From Bradyrhizobium prioriisuperbiae (GTDB taxonomy: Bacteria > Pseudomonadota > Alphaproteobacteria > Rhizobiales > Xanthobacteraceae), in NCBI RefSeq assembly GCF_032397745.1, contig NZ_CP135921.1:4204501-4268500 (forward strand): a DNA stretch of 64,000 bases. Reading direction: 5' to 3'. Below are positions 17,377 through 27,005 of this stretch, piece by piece; within the stretch, counting starts at the first letter, position 1; each line of letters begins with the position of its first letter. The translations under genes and the position numbers were made by a program. The notes below the pieces were generated by a model that saw only the letters and a program-made list of their open reading frames with translations, had not been told where the DNA came from and searched no databases.

Positions 17377-19506
17377 ATGGATAGCCAGATCATGGACGTT
17401 CTCAGGGACCGTGTGCTCGAACTCGGGCCGGCACCGGTGCCCGGCGGCAGCTACCGCCATTTTCATCTCACCCGCGATGCCGACGGTATTGCGTGGTTGC
17501 TGTTCGACCGCGAAGGCGCCAGCGCCAATTCGCTGTCGACCGGCGTGATGGAGGAACTCGACAAGGTCATCTCGGCTCTTGCAAGTGAGCGGCCCGCCGG
17601 TCTCGTCATCCGCTCGGCCAAGCCGTCCGGCTTCATCGCCGGCGCCGACATCAACGAATTCCGCGGTGCCAGCGACGCGCATCAGGTCGAAACCGAAATG
17701 GTGCGGGCCCATGCGGTGATCTACCGGCTGGAGGAATTGAAGCTTCCCACCGTTGCCGTGATCCACGGCTTCTGCCTTGGCGGAGGCCTGGAAGTGGCGC
17801 TGGCCTGCAACATGCGCATCGCCATCGACAATGCCCGTTTCGGTTTTCCGGAGGTGATGCTGGGCCTGCATCCCGGCCTCGGCGGCACCGCGCGTTTCAC
17901 CGAACTGGTCAATCCGACAGAGGCGATGACGCTGATGCTGACGGGCAAGACCATCGATGCCCGCCGCGCCAGGTCGCTGGGTCTCGTCGATGCGGTAACG
18001 CAGGAACGCCATGTCCGCAACGCCGTGAAGGACGCGATTTTCGGCCGGCTCAAGCGGGTGAAGCCGGGCGCTCTCAACGGCGTGCTGAACTTCGCGCCGG
18101 TGCGCGGGCTGCTCGCCAACCGCATGCGTTCTGAAACAGCGAAGGCCGCGCCGCGCGAGCATTATCCGGCGCCTTATGCGCTGATCGATCTCTGGGAAAA
18201 GCACGGCGGCGACAAGGTGGCGATGCTTGCCGCCGAGCGGTCGTCGTTCGCGAAGCTGATGGTGACGCCGACGGCGCAGAACCTCATCCGCGTGTTCTTC
18301 CTGCGCGAGCAGATTAAGAAGCTCGCGGATGGTGCGAATAGCGGTGAGAACACCATCAAGCATGTCCATGTCATCGGCGCTGGCGCCATGGGCGGCGACA
18401 TCGCCGCCTGGTGTGCCAATCAGGGCCTGCGCGTCACGCTCGCCGACATGAAGGCCGAGCCGATTGCGGGCGCCATCAAGCGTGCTGCCGAATTGTTCGG
18501 CAAGATCATTCGCAAGCCGACCGAGGTGCGCGACGCGCTTGATCGGCTGATTCCGGACATGTCCGGCGACGGCGTCGCCGGTGCCGATCTCATCATCGAG
18601 GCTGTGCCGGAGAAGCTGGATCTGAAACAGAAGGTCTATGCGTCGCTTGAGCCGAAGATGAAGCCGGGCGCCATTCTCGCCACCAATACGTCCAGCATTC
18701 CGTTGCAGGACCTGCGCACCACGCTGGCCTCGCCGCAGCGGCTGGTCGGCCTGCATTTCTTCAATCCGGTGTCGCGGCTGCAACTGGTTGAGGTGGTCAG
18801 TCACGATGCCGCCGATCCGCAGGTGTTGTCGGCAGCGCGCGCCTTTGTCGGCGCCATCGACCGGCTGCCGCTGCCGGTGAAGAGCTCGCCGGGCTTCCTG
18901 GTCAACCGCGCGCTGACGCCGTACATGCTGGAAGCCATGCTGATGCTCGATGAGAAGGTCGACAAGACCACCATCGATGCAGCGGCCGAGAAGTTCGGCA
19001 TGCCGATGGGGCCGATCGAACTCGCCGACCAGGTCGGGCTCGATATCTGCCTCGCCGTCGGCGACATGCTGCGCACCCGGATGGGCGACAGCCTGCCGGC
19101 CGCGCCCGACTGGCTGCGCAACAAGGTGGCCAAGGGCGAACTCGGCCGCAAGACCGGCCGGGGCTTCTACGAATGGAAGGACGGCAAGGCGCAGAAGACG
19201 CCGGCGCTCGCGCAGCCGACCTCCGACATGATCGATCGGCTGATCCTGCCGATGTCGAACGTCTGCGTCGCCTGCCTGCGCGAAGGCATCGTCGACAATG
19301 CCGACGTGGTCGACGGCGCCATGATTTTCGGCACAGGTTATGCGCCGTTCCGCGGCGGGCCGCTCAATTACGCGCGCTCGCGTGGCGTGGCCGACGTGGT
19401 GGCGACGCTGCAAGGGCTCGCCAACCGCTTCGGCGATCGCTTCAAGCCGGACACCGGCTGGGATGATTTCAAAGCTTCTGTCGTCGACAACGGACCGCAG
19501 TCATGA
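17377..19506 (+). CDS. fadJ: 3-hydroxyacyl-CoA dehydrogenase / enoyl-CoA hydratase, FadJ-like
   Basis: 709 residues from ATG 17377. The N-terminal crotonase domain (about 1-200) has SGFIAGADINEF for the oxyanion hole and FCLGGGLEVALAC. The middle NAD-binding domain (about 315-500) opens with HVIGAGAMGGDIAAW and contains TNTSSIPL and GLHFFNPV. C-terminal helical dehydrogenase domains follow. It hydrates enoyl-CoA and oxidises the product, the two middle steps of beta-oxidation. The stop overlaps the thioesterase start. An epimerase function is not resolvable by eye. Confidence 0.92.
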   Translation: MDSQIMDVLRDRVLELGPAPVPGGSYRHFHLTRDADGIAWLLFDREGASANSLSTGVMEELDKVISALASERPAGLVIRSAKPSGFIAGADINEFRGASDAHQVETEMVRAHAVIYRLEELKLPTVAVIHGFCLGGGLEVALACNMRIAIDNARFGFPEVMLGLHPGLGGTARFTELVNPTEAMTLMLTGKTIDARRARSLGLVDAVTQERHVRNAVKDAIFGRLKRVKPGALNGVLNFAPVRGLLANRMRSETAKAAPREHYPAPYALIDLWEKHGGDKVAMLAAERSSFAKLMVTPTAQNLIRVFFLREQIKKLADGANSGENTIKHVHVIGAGAMGGDIAAWCANQGLRVTLADMKAEPIAGAIKRAAELFGKIIRKPTEVRDALDRLIPDMSGDGVAGADLIIEAVPEKLDLKQKVYASLEPKMKPGAILATNTSSIPLQDLRTTLASPQRLVGLHFFNPVSRLQLVEVVSHDAADPQVLSAARAFVGAIDRLPLPVKSSPGFLVNRALTPYMLEAMLMLDEKVDKTTIDAAAEKFGMPMGPIELADQVGLDICLAVGDMLRTRMGDSLPAAPDWLRNKVAKGELGRKTGRGFYEWKDGKAQKTPALAQPTSDMIDRLILPMSNVCVACLREGIVDNADVVDGAMIFGTGYAPFRGGPLNYARSRGVADVVATLQGLANRFGDRFKPDTGWDDFKASVVDNGPQS

Positions 19507-19928
19507 CCGATACGCCTCCCACCAGTTCATCCGTCCACGCGCCGCCACCGCCGACCGAGCCGACCGGCGATCTCTGCATCCGCACCATGGCGATGCCGGC
19601 CGACACCAATGCCAACGGCGATATCTTCGGCGGCTGGCTGTTGAGCCAGATGGACGTCGGCGGCGGCATTATGGCCTCCAAGACCACCAAGTTGCGCACC
19701 GTCACGGTATCGATCGAGACCATGACCTTCCGCAAGCCGGTCTATGTCGGCGACGTGGTGTCGGTACACTGCTCGGTCATCCGCATCGGCCGCACCTCGA
19801 TCACCATCCGAGTCGAAGCCTGGGTCATGCGGCGCAGGGAAACCGGCCTGATCCTGGTGACGGAAGGCAACTTCACCTATGTCGCCATCGACGAGAACGG
19901 CCGGCCGCAGGTGATCGCGAAGGGGTGA
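19503..19928 (+). CDS. yciA: YciA-type acyl-CoA thioesterase (hotdog fold)
   Basis: 141 residues overlapping the FadJ-like stop (ATGA). The hotdog signature MAMPADTNANGDIFGGWLLSQMD includes the Asn/Asp active-site segment of the YciA/BACH group. It hydrolyses acyl-CoA to free acid and CoA, probably preventing CoA trapping in the pathway. It is the last gene of the fad operon; intergenic repeat copy A2 follows. Confidence 0.88.
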   Translation: MTDTPPTSSSVHAPPPPTEPTGDLCIRTMAMPADTNANGDIFGGWLLSQMDVGGGIMASKTTKLRTVTVSIETMTFRKPVYVGDVVSVHCSVIRIGRTSITIRVEAWVMRRRETGLILVTEGNFTYVAIDENGRPQVIAKG

Positions 19929-19957
19929 GAGTTGGTAGGCGTGTCGCCACCCACTCC

Positions 19958-20078
19958 GTCATTGCCGGGCTTGACCTCAGCGACTTGGCTGTGCCAAGTC
20001 GCGGTTACAATCCAGCTTTCTTCGTCCAGCGTTGATAGGTTTGTAAGCTGGATGCGCGGGTCAAGCCCGCGCATGACG
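19958..20078. repeat. Modular intergenic palindromic repeat, copy A2
   Basis: Nearly identical to copy A1 for its first ~75 bases: GTCATTGCCGGGCTTGACC, the hairpin module GCGACTTGGCTGTGCCAAGTCGC, then ATCCAGCTTTCTTCG. The loop differs, and it ends AAGCTGGATGCGCGGGTC...GCATGACG. It lies between convergent yciA and the Rrf2 gene. Confidence 0.8.
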
Positions 20079-20116
20079 CCGGTATACGATTGGCACCGTT
20101 CTGCGGGGGCGTCCGT

Positions 20117-20569
20117 CTACCCCCGCACCGCCCGCAGCGTCTCCCTGGCCGCCTTCGGCGCCGCCAGCATGTCCGCAATCGTCAGCGTGTCCAGGATCTC
20201 CGACATCGCGTCGCGCACCTTGGTCATGGTCAGCCGCACGGTGCAGGTCTTGACGTCCTTGCAGTCGCGGCAGGGCTGGTAGGCGGTGCGGCTGGCGCAG
20301 CCGATCGGCGCCAGCGGGCCGTCGAGGGTACGGATGACATTGCCGACCTTGATGGCCGCGGCTTTCTTCGCCAGCGCGTATCCGCCGCCGGGGCCCTTCT
20401 TGCTGTGAATGAGGCCGGCGTTGCGCAACTCACCAAGGATGGCGTCCAGAAACTTCTTCGGAATGTTGTTGGAAACAGCGATGTCGCTGGCCTGGGTGGT
20501 CTCGCCCGGTTCCAGCGCGGCCAGATGCACCAGCGCCTTCAATCCGTATTTGCCTTTTGCCGTCAGCAT
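20117..20569 (-). CDS. Rrf2-family regulator with four cysteines
   Basis: 150 residues from ATG 20569, where MLTAKGKYGLKALVHLAAL opens the Rrf2 winged helix. Its recognition helix region is IPKKFLDAILGELRNAGLI, followed by KKGPGGGYAL. C91, C100, C103 and C109 form a cluster like the Fe-S ligand region of IscR, NsrR and RirA relatives, so it may bind an iron-sulfur cluster. It is divergent from the sulfonate operon. A repeated AATAATCG...GCTCTGC motif occurs once before each gene, suggesting control of sulfur acquisition. Confidence 0.85.
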   Translation of the reverse strand: MLTAKGKYGLKALVHLAALEPGETTQASDIAVSNNIPKKFLDAILGELRNAGLIHSKKGPGGGYALAKKAAAIKVGNVIRTLDGPLAPIGCASRTAYQPCRDCKDVKTCTVRLTMTKVRDAMSEILDTLTIADMLAAPKAARETLRAVRG

Positions 20570-20620
20570 GCCGTCGAATCGCCCTTGAGAAAAATCTGCC
20601 GCCGCAGAGTGGTCTACTGA

Positions 20621-20806
20621 AATAATCGAGCTCTGCATAAGCGCTGCCAAAGAATATTTCCAGCGCGTTGCTGCGGGCACAAAAGCGTTTCCGCAACGAT
20701 ATGATGAGCTTATCTGATCAGCCGCAAGGCGTCCAACACGGCGGCGTGATCGGTGCAAATCGTCTTCCAATTCCGCTGGTGGCCTTGGAATAATCGTGTG
20801 CTCTGC
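20621..20806. promoter_or_regulatory. Divergent rrf2 / ssu control region with a repeated motif
   Basis: AATAATCGAGCTCTGC (20621-20636) and AATAATCGTGTGCTCTGC (20789-20806) share an 8-base left part and a 7-base right part. One copy is about 50 bp from the Rrf2 start and the other about 100 bp before the first sulfonate gene. The rest of this 336-bp gap holds no visible gene. Confidence 0.4.
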
Positions 20807-20905
20807 GCGAGGTCGACAGCATGACTGTCGTTTTCTTCGCCAAATGCTTGATCAAATTGATGGATTACTCACATCTTCTCTCTGGATTGAAGCTGGAGAG
20901 TGTTG

Positions 20906-21859
20906 ATGAAGCGCCGTGGGTTTTTACGATGGCTGATCGCGTCAAGCGCGTTTGTGGCGGCGGTCGCGCCGGCGTCGCTGCTGGCGCAAGCGCCGAAAGA
21001 GATCCGCATCGGCTATCAGAAGAACGGCGTGCTGGTGATTGCGCGCCAGCAGGCGTCGCTTGAGAAGCATTTTGCCGGTCAGGGCATCCAGATCAAGTGG
21101 GTGGAGTTCTCCTCGGGACCGCCGATGCTGGAAGCGATGAGCGCCGGCAGTGTCGATTTCGGCGCCGTCGGCGATTCCCCGCCGATCTTCGCGCAGGCGG
21201 CCAATGCCAATATCGTCTACGCTGCGGCGCAGCCGATCACCAACGGGCAGGGCATTCTGGTGCCGGCGTCGTCGACCATCCGCTCCATCGAAGACTTGAA
21301 AGGCAAGCGCGTCGGCTTCACCAAGGGATCGAGCGCCCACAATGTGGTGCTGCAGACCCTGGAAAAGGCCGGGCTGAGCTATGCCGACATCACGCCTGTG
21401 TACCTGACCCCGCCGGACGCCGGTGCGGCGTTCGCCAACGGCAGCATCGAGGCCTGGGCGATCTGGGATCCCTACTTCGCCATCGGCGAGGTGAAGCAGC
21501 ATGGACGGATCCTGATCAATTCCAAGGATGTGACCAAGACCAATTCCTTCTATATCGCCAACCGCGATTTCGCCACGACGCAGGGCGCCGCGTTGCGTGA
21601 CGTGATCGCGGTGCTGACCCAATCCGCGCACTGGGCCGAGAGCCATCGTACCGACGTGGCGAAATCGTTGAGCGATGTCACCGGCGTGCCGCTGGATATC
21701 CAGACCGTGGCTGCGGAGCGCTCGTCCTACGCCATCGGACCCGTCACCGATGACATCGTCGCGACCCAGCAGGGCGTCGCCGACCGTTTTCACAAGCTGG
21801 GCCTGATCCCGAAGCCGATCGTCATCAAGGACATCGTCTGGAAGCCCGCGCAGAGCTGA
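20906..21859 (+). CDS. ssuA: SsuA-like sulfonate-binding protein 1 (possible Tat substrate)
   Basis: 317 residues from ATG 20906, with GGAGAG upstream; GTG 20900 is also in frame. The body is a periplasmic solute-binding protein of the SsuA/TauA/NMT1 group: [60 protein letters not shown]. These bind aliphatic sulfonates or similar anions. The leader KRRGFLRWLIASSAF has a twin-arginine-like motif, unlike the plain Sec leader of the adjacent paralog. First gene of the ssu operon. Confidence 0.87.
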   Translation: MKRRGFLRWLIASSAFVAAVAPASLLAQAPKEIRIGYQKNGVLVIARQQASLEKHFAGQGIQIKWVEFSSGPPMLEAMSAGSVDFGAVGDSPPIFAQAANANIVYAAAQPITNGQGILVPASSTIRSIEDLKGKRVGFTKGSSAHNVVLQTLEKAGLSYADITPVYLTPPDAGAAFANGSIEAWAIWDPYFAIGEVKQHGRILINSKDVTKTNSFYIANRDFATTQGAALRDVIAVLTQSAHWAESHRTDVAKSLSDVTGVPLDIQTVAAERSSYAIGPVTDDIVATQQGVADRFHKLGLIPKPIVIKDIVWKPAQS

Positions 21860-21907
21860 TCCCCCGCCATCCCTTTCATCCCGCCATTTCAACGCCGAGG
21901 ATTTGAC

Positions 21908-22855
21908 ATGAAGCCGTTGCGAACTTTTGCCGCCGTCGTTGCCGTTGCCCTCGGGCTCGCCGCATCGATCGGTGCAGCCACGGCGCAAGACAAGATGCTG
22001 CGCATCGGCTTCCAGAAATACGGCAAGCTCGTGCTGCTCAAGAGCAAGGGCTCGCTGGAGCCGAAACTGAAGCCGCTGGGCTATTCCGTGGTGTGGACGG
22101 AGTTCCCGTCGGGGCCGCCCTTGCTGGAAGCCGTCAATGTTGGTGCCATCGATTTCGGCAACACCGGTGAAGCGCCGCCGATCTTCGCGCAGGCGGCCGG
22201 TGCCCCGATCCGTTATGTCGCCTACGAGCCGCCGGCGCCGAAGGGCGAGGCGATCCTGGTGCAGAAGAACAGCCCGCTGAAGAGCGTCGCCGAGTTGAAG
22301 GGCAAGACCGTCGCTCTCAACAAGGGCTCGAACGTTCATTATCTGCTGGTCAAGGCGCTGGAGAAGGCGGGCCTGAAGTACTCCGACATCACCCCGGCGT
22401 TCCTCGCGCCGGCCGACGCGCGCGCCGCGTTCGAACGCGGCTCGGTCGATGCGTGGGCGATCTGGGATCCCTACCAGGCCTCTGCCGAAGTGGCGCTCGA
22501 GGCCCGCGTGCTGTCCGATGGTACCGACACCGTCGCCAACACCCAGTTCTATTTCTCGTCGGAAAAATTCCTCGCCACGGATCCCAAAGTGCTCGATGTG
22601 CTGCTGGACAGCCTGCGTGAGGTCGACGCCTGGGCGAAGACCGACATTCATGCTGTGGCCGAGCAGCTCAGCCCGTCGGTCGGCCTTCCGGTGCCGGTGA
22701 TCGAACTCGCGCTGAAGCGCCAAGCCTACGGTATCAAGCCGATCGATGCCCAGGTGCTGGCCGAGCAGCAGAAATTGGGCGATACCTTTCATCAGCTTGG
22801 GTTGATCCCCAAGGCCATCACCGTTTCCGATATCGCACGAAAGTCAGGTTCATGA
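21908..22855 (+). CDS. ssuA: SsuA-like sulfonate-binding protein 2
   Basis: 315 residues, Sec-type leader ending ATAQ. The body is clearly paralogous to the preceding protein ([65 protein letters not shown]). Tandem binding proteins sharing one permease/ATPase pair probably widen the substrate range. Its stop overlaps the ssuD start by ATGA, coupling uptake to desulfonation. The leader difference suggests the two copies may use different export routes. Confidence 0.88.
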   Translation: MKPLRTFAAVVAVALGLAASIGAATAQDKMLRIGFQKYGKLVLLKSKGSLEPKLKPLGYSVVWTEFPSGPPLLEAVNVGAIDFGNTGEAPPIFAQAAGAPIRYVAYEPPAPKGEAILVQKNSPLKSVAELKGKTVALNKGSNVHYLLVKALEKAGLKYSDITPAFLAPADARAAFERGSVDAWAIWDPYQASAEVALEARVLSDGTDTVANTQFYFSSEKFLATDPKVLDVLLDSLREVDAWAKTDIHAVAEQLSPSVGLPVPVIELALKRQAYGIKPIDAQVLAEQQKLGDTFHQLGLIPKAITVSDIARKSGS

Positions 22856-24024
22856 GTGTTGCTCCATCCCCTAATGCCAACGTCCTTTGGTTCCTGCCGA
22901 CTCACGGCGACGGCCGTTATCTCGGCACCACCAATGGCGGCCGGCATGTCTCGCTGTCGTATCTGAGGCAGATCGCGCAGGCGGCCGACGATCTCGGCTA
23001 TTTCGGCGTGCTGCTGCCGACCGGACGCTCCTGCGAGGATTCCTGGGTCGTGGCCTCGGCGCTGGTGCCGCTGACCAAGCGGCTGCGTTATCTCGTGGCT
23101 GTGCGCCCGGGCTTGCAGTCGCCGAGCGTCGCCGCGCGCATGACCGCGACACTGGATCGCATCTCCGAGGGCCGGCTGCTGATCAACGTGGTTACCGGCG
23201 GCGATCCCGTGGAGAACAAGGGCGACGGCATCTTCCTTGGACATGACGAGCGTTATGAAGTCACCCGCGAGTTCTTGAGCGTCTACAAGGATCTGCTCGC
23301 CGAGAAGACCGTCGAATTCAAGGGCAAGCATCTCGCCATCGAGGATGGCCGGCTGCTGTTCCCGCCGCACCAGGCGGGTGGGCCGCCGCTGTATTTCGGC
23401 GGATCGTCCGATGCCGGCATCGATGTCGCCGTCGACACCGTGGACAAGTACCTGACCTGGGGCGAGCCGCCGGCCTCGGTGGCGGAGAAGATCAATCGCG
23501 TCAATGAAGTGGCGCAGGCGCGCGGCCGCAAGGTGTCGTTCGGCATCCGCCTGCACGTCATCGTGCGCGAGACCAATGCGGAAGCCTGGAAGGCCGCGGA
23601 CGAACTGATCCATCATGTCAGCGACGAGACCATTGCCTCGGCGCAGAAGATCTTCTCGCGGATGGATTCGGTGGGGCAGCAGCGCATGGCGCAGCTGCAT
23701 GGCGGTCGCCGCGACAAGCTCGAGATCAGCCCGAACCTGTGGGCCGGTGTCGGCCTGGTGCGTGGCGGTGCGGGCACGGCGCTGGTCGGCGATCCCGAAA
23801 CCGTCGCGGCGCGGATCAAGGAGTATCAGGCGATCGGCATCGATACCTTCATCATGTCGGGTTATCCGCATCTCGAAGAAGCCTATCGTTTTGCCGAACT
23901 GGTGTTCCCGCATCTGTCGCTCAACAAAGGCGACAATGTCGCGCCGCTGCGCGTCAACACCGGGCCGTTCGGCGAAACCATCGCCAACGAGCATCGTCCC
24001 CTCATCAAGGCGTCGCAGTCATGA
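22852..24024 (+). CDS. ssuD: FMNH2-dependent alkanesulfonate monooxygenase
   Basis: 390 residues, a luciferase-fold TIM barrel: [17 protein letters not shown], the flavin-pocket segment [21 protein letters not shown], and [13 protein letters not shown]. It uses reduced FMN and oxygen to convert alkanesulfonates to aldehyde and sulfite, allowing growth on organosulfur. Its start overlaps ssuA2 and its stop overlaps ssuC, both by ATGA. Reduced flavin would come from the reductase at the operon end (25718). Confidence 0.93.
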   Translation: MSVAPSPNANVLWFLPTHGDGRYLGTTNGGRHVSLSYLRQIAQAADDLGYFGVLLPTGRSCEDSWVVASALVPLTKRLRYLVAVRPGLQSPSVAARMTATLDRISEGRLLINVVTGGDPVENKGDGIFLGHDERYEVTREFLSVYKDLLAEKTVEFKGKHLAIEDGRLLFPPHQAGGPPLYFGGSSDAGIDVAVDTVDKYLTWGEPPASVAEKINRVNEVAQARGRKVSFGIRLHVIVRETNAEAWKAADELIHHVSDETIASAQKIFSRMDSVGQQRMAQLHGGRRDKLEISPNLWAGVGLVRGGAGTALVGDPETVAARIKEYQAIGIDTFIMSGYPHLEEAYRFAELVFPHLSLNKGDNVAPLRVNTGPFGETIANEHRPLIKASQS

Positions 24025-24827
24025 GCCTGATCGATTCCCTGCCGCGGGTCGGCGGCCTTCGTGCCCCGCGGCTCGACGGCCTGACCCAATGGATCGTGCC
24101 GATAACGATCATCGCGATCTGGCAGCTGGCGAGTGTCGCCGGCTGGATCTCGGTGCGCGTGCTGCCGGCGCCGAGCGACGTCGCGCTGGCCGGTTGGAAA
24201 CTGCTGCTATCAGGTGAGCTCGCGCGCAATATCTGGGTCAGCTTCTGGCGCGCCATTGTTGGTTTTGTCATCGGCGGCGGCATCGGTTTCGCCTTCGGCC
24301 TTGCCAACGGGCTGTCCAGGCTCAGCAACAAGCTGACCGACACCACGCTGCAGATGGTGCGCAACGTGCCGCATCTGGCGCTGATCCCGCTGGTGATCCT
24401 GTGGTTCGGCATCGATGAGGTGGCGAAGCTGTTCCTGGTGGCGCTCGGCGTGTTCTTCCCGATCTATCTGAACACCCTGCACGGCATCAAGACGGTCGAT
24501 CCGCAGCTGATCGAGATGGGCCGCAGCTACGGCATGAGCGATGGCGAACTGTTCCGCCGCGTCATCTTCCCGGGCGCATTGCCCTCGATCTTCGTCGGGC
24601 TTCGTTTTGCGCTCGGCATCATGTGGCTGACGCTGATCGTGGCTGAGACCATCGCTGCGTCCTCCGGCCTCGGCTACATGGCGATGCAGGCGCGCGAGTT
24701 CATGCTGATCGACGTCGTGGTGCTCAGCATCCTGATCTATGCGCTGCTCGGCAAGCTCGCCGACAGCGCGTCGCGCGTGCTCGAACGGCTGACGCTGTCG
24801 TGGCATCCGGCTTTCCAGAAACAGTGA
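24021..24827 (+). CDS. ssuC: Sulfonate ABC transporter permease
   Basis: 268 residues from the ATG overlapping ssuD. About six hydrophobic segments are present, and the cytoplasmic coupling loop [31 protein letters not shown] carries the EAA-type motif that docks on the ATPase. It is the inner-membrane pore for the sulfonates captured by the two SsuA proteins. The ATPase gene begins 2 bp after its stop. Confidence 0.92.
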   Translation: MSLIDSLPRVGGLRAPRLDGLTQWIVPITIIAIWQLASVAGWISVRVLPAPSDVALAGWKLLLSGELARNIWVSFWRAIVGFVIGGGIGFAFGLANGLSRLSNKLTDTTLQMVRNVPHLALIPLVILWFGIDEVAKLFLVALGVFFPIYLNTLHGIKTVDPQLIEMGRSYGMSDGELFRRVIFPGALPSIFVGLRFALGIMWLTLIVAETIAASSGLGYMAMQAREFMLIDVVVLSILIYALLGKLADSASRVLERLTLSWHPAFQKQ

Positions 24828-24829
24828 GA

Positions 24830-25690
24830 ATGGTCATGCAGCAGCCGCTCCGTTTTGCTCCAGTGTCCGCGCGTCCGGTCGACAGTGCCGACTATCTCCG
24901 CGAAGCCGACGCCGCGCGCACCAGTGTGCCGTCGGTGTCGCGTGGGCTTCCCATCACCATCCGCGGCCTGCGCAAGGCGTTCGGCGACAACCAGGTGCTG
25001 CGCGGCATCGACCTGCATATTCCTGCCGGCCAGTTCGTGGCCATTGTCGGCCGCAGCGGTTGCGGCAAGAGCACGCTGCTGCGGATGATCGCGGGTCTCG
25101 ACAAGCCCGATGCCGGCACCATCGCGTTCGGCGACCAGGATTCGACCGAGGCCGGCGTGCAAAAGCAGGTGCGGATGATGTTCCAGGAGCCGCGCCTGCT
25201 GCCCTGGGCGCGGGTGCTGTCGAATGTCGAGGTCGGTCTCGGCGCCGATCGCAGCTCGCCCGATGCCAAGCAGCGCGCCGAACGCGCGCTGCACGAGGTC
25301 GAGCTCGATGCCAAGCGCGATCAGTGGCCGACCGTGCTGTCGGGCGGCCAGCGGCAACGCGTGGCGCTGGCCCGCGCGCTGGTCAGCCATCCGCGGGTGC
25401 TGGCGTTCGACGAGCCGCTCGGCGCGCTGGATGCATTGACCCGCATCACCATGCAGCGGCTGCTGGAGCGGGTATGGGCCGATCAGGGCTTCACCGGCAT
25501 TCTCGTCACCCACGATGTCACCGAAGCCGTCGCGGTGGCGGATCGTGTGCTGGTGCTCGAAGAGGGGCGCATCGCCAACGACATCCATGTCGATCTGAAA
25601 CGGCCGCGCGGCCGCGGCTCGGCGGCGGTTGCGGCGTTCGAGGAAGCGATCCTGCGCGATCTGCTCAAGGACGCGACCGACGACAACTGA
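24830..25690 (+). CDS. ssuB: Sulfonate ABC transporter ATPase
   Basis: 286 residues. Walker [11 protein letters not shown]-loop [16 protein letters not shown] (typical of the nitrate/sulfonate/taurine class), signature LSGGQRQR, Walker B VLAFDEP and the switch HD in VTHDVTEA are all intact. An N-terminal tail of about 40 residues precedes the ATPase fold. The start is ATG 24830 or 24836 (MVM). It energises SsuC. Confidence 0.92.
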   Translation: MVMQQPLRFAPVSARPVDSADYLREADAARTSVPSVSRGLPITIRGLRKAFGDNQVLRGIDLHIPAGQFVAIVGRSGCGKSTLLRMIAGLDKPDAGTIAFGDQDSTEAGVQKQVRMMFQEPRLLPWARVLSNVEVGLGADRSSPDAKQRAERALHEVELDAKRDQWPTVLSGGQRQRVALARALVSHPRVLAFDEPLGALDALTRITMQRLLERVWADQGFTGILVTHDVTEAVAVADRVLVLEEGRIANDIHVDLKRPRGRGSAAVAAFEEAILRDLLKDATDDN

Positions 25691-25717
25691 GACGATAAGA
25701 AGAATCAAGGTGCCATC

Positions 25718-26296
25718 ATGAACTCGCTCGTTCGTATCGTGCAGACCGACCTGGATGCCTCCGTCGCAAGCTTCCGCAGCGCCATGCGCCAGCTTGCCGG
25801 CGGCGTCAGTGTCATCACTGTCGGCCGGGACAAGGATATCTCCGGCATGACCGTCACCTCGGTGACGTCGCTGTCGGCCGAGCCGCCGAGCCTTCTGGTC
25901 TGCATCAACCGTTCCTCGTCGTCCTGGCCGTTGTTCGAGAAGTACGGCGCGTTCGCCGTCAACATCCTGAATGGCGATCAGCAGGATATCGCCGATCGGT
26001 TCACCGGGCGCGGCGGCGCGACTGGCGCGGCGCGCTTCGACGGCGCGCAGTGGACCACGCTCGCCACCGGCGTGCCTGTACTGGCCGATGGGCTCGCCGG
26101 AATCGACTGCAAGATCGAGGAGGTCATCCATCGCCACTCCCATGCCATCGTCATCGGCCGCGTCGCGGCGGTGCGGGTGGCGGGACAGACGGCGGCGCTG
26201 GCTTACTGGCAGGGTGAATATGTCGCACTCGATCGCGACCAGGATGCGGTGCGGCTGGCCGCGGTGAGCCTGCCGTCCGGATACGGCAAACCGTAA
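25718..26296 (+). CDS. FMN reductase for the sulfonate monooxygenase
   Basis: 192 residues of the HpaC-like flavin reductase group: FRSAMRQLAGGVSVITVGRD, then GMTVTSVTSLSAEPPSLLVCINR, the FMN-binding split barrel. It probably uses NAD(P)H to make FMNH2 for SsuD, replacing the unrelated SsuE flavodoxin-fold reductase of enterobacteria. AAGG lies 7 bp before the ATG; the gene starts 27 bp after ssuB and ends the operon. Confidence 0.88.
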   Translation: MNSLVRIVQTDLDASVASFRSAMRQLAGGVSVITVGRDKDISGMTVTSVTSLSAEPPSLLVCINRSSSSWPLFEKYGAFAVNILNGDQQDIADRFTGRGGATGAARFDGAQWTTLATGVPVLADGLAGIDCKIEEVIHRHSHAIVIGRVAAVRVAGQTAALAYWQGEYVALDRDQDAVRLAAVSLPSGYGKP

Positions 26297-26436
26297 GCGT
26301 CAAACCGTAAGATGGGTGTCATGGCCTTGTCGCGTGAAGCATCTAGAGCGGCCGCACGGAGCACGATCCGGGTGCGGGAGCTTGTGAACGCGCAGTGGCC
26401 TGGTTTGAACCTGACCAACTCGCATCCGGGGTTCCC

Positions 26437-26457
26437 GAATCCAATGGTGTTGGATTC
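26437..26457 (+). other. Hairpin within the gap after the sulfonate operon
   Basis: GAATCCAA-TGGTG-TTGGATTC has perfect 8-bp arms. It lies in the 363-bp stretch 26297-26659, where I see no gene with a credible start and ribosome site. No T-tract follows, so terminator function is uncertain. The surrounding sequence looks like degraded intergenic repeat. Confidence 0.4.
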
Positions 26458-26659
26458 AAGCGCCGATTCCATCGCTATCACCTTGGAATTGGAACCGTGG
26501 CTCTGCCTGCGGCATCTCTCCGCAGCGACCGGCTGTTGTCGCAACAGACCCTGAACTTTTCCACGTCTTCATCGTTAATGGGCGCAAGGGTGGGTGACCG
26601 TGAGTTCCCCGCATCTTGCTGTTACTGGAAGCGCCGGCTCGTCCGGCGGCGGGAAAACC

Positions 26660-26875
26660 ATGTCTGATAGCTACGTCATCGAAGTCAGTTCCAAAACCGC
26701 AGGTATCGTTGTTCGCGACAAATCGGGATTCAAGTTCTTTGCCTCGAATCACGATTTCAACTCCCTGGAAGGGCGCTATTTCCGCAGTGCAAGAGAAGCG
26801 GAACGCGCGGCCATCCTCTTCATCCAGGCCAAGGACAATAACAAGGATGACAGGGCGCGCGACAAGGTCGCATGA
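26660..26875 (+). CDS. Small conserved-looking hypothetical protein (71 aa)
   Basis: Starts at ATG 26660 after GGCGGGAAAACC. The sequence MSDSYVIEVSSKTAGIVVRD, KSGFKFFASNHDFNSLEGRYFRSAREAERAAILF is compact and charged, with no membrane segment or signal. It reads like a small soluble alpha/beta protein. I do not recognise a family with confidence. It stands alone between the sulfonate and glycerol operons. Confidence 0.6.
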   Translation: MSDSYVIEVSSKTAGIVVRDKSGFKFFASNHDFNSLEGRYFRSAREAERAAILFIQAKDNNKDDRARDKVA

Positions 26876-27005
26876 TCGCGTCGACGGACCTATTGCAGCG
26901 CAATTCTGCTGTTGCGCTCACGCAGGCAACCTGAAAATCGCAAGTTGACCCCATTGTGGAACACGATCACCATGTGACGTTCTCTTGCGCTGCGTGGTGA
27001 TCGTC

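Noticed and set aside
17230..19413. A 727-codon frame antisense to the FadJ-like gene
   Set aside because: Shadow frame; the sense strand encodes an unmistakable hydratase/dehydrogenase.
20942..22792. A 616-codon frame antisense to both SsuA-like genes
   Set aside because: Its apparent internal repetition only mirrors the two paralogous binding-protein genes on the other strand.
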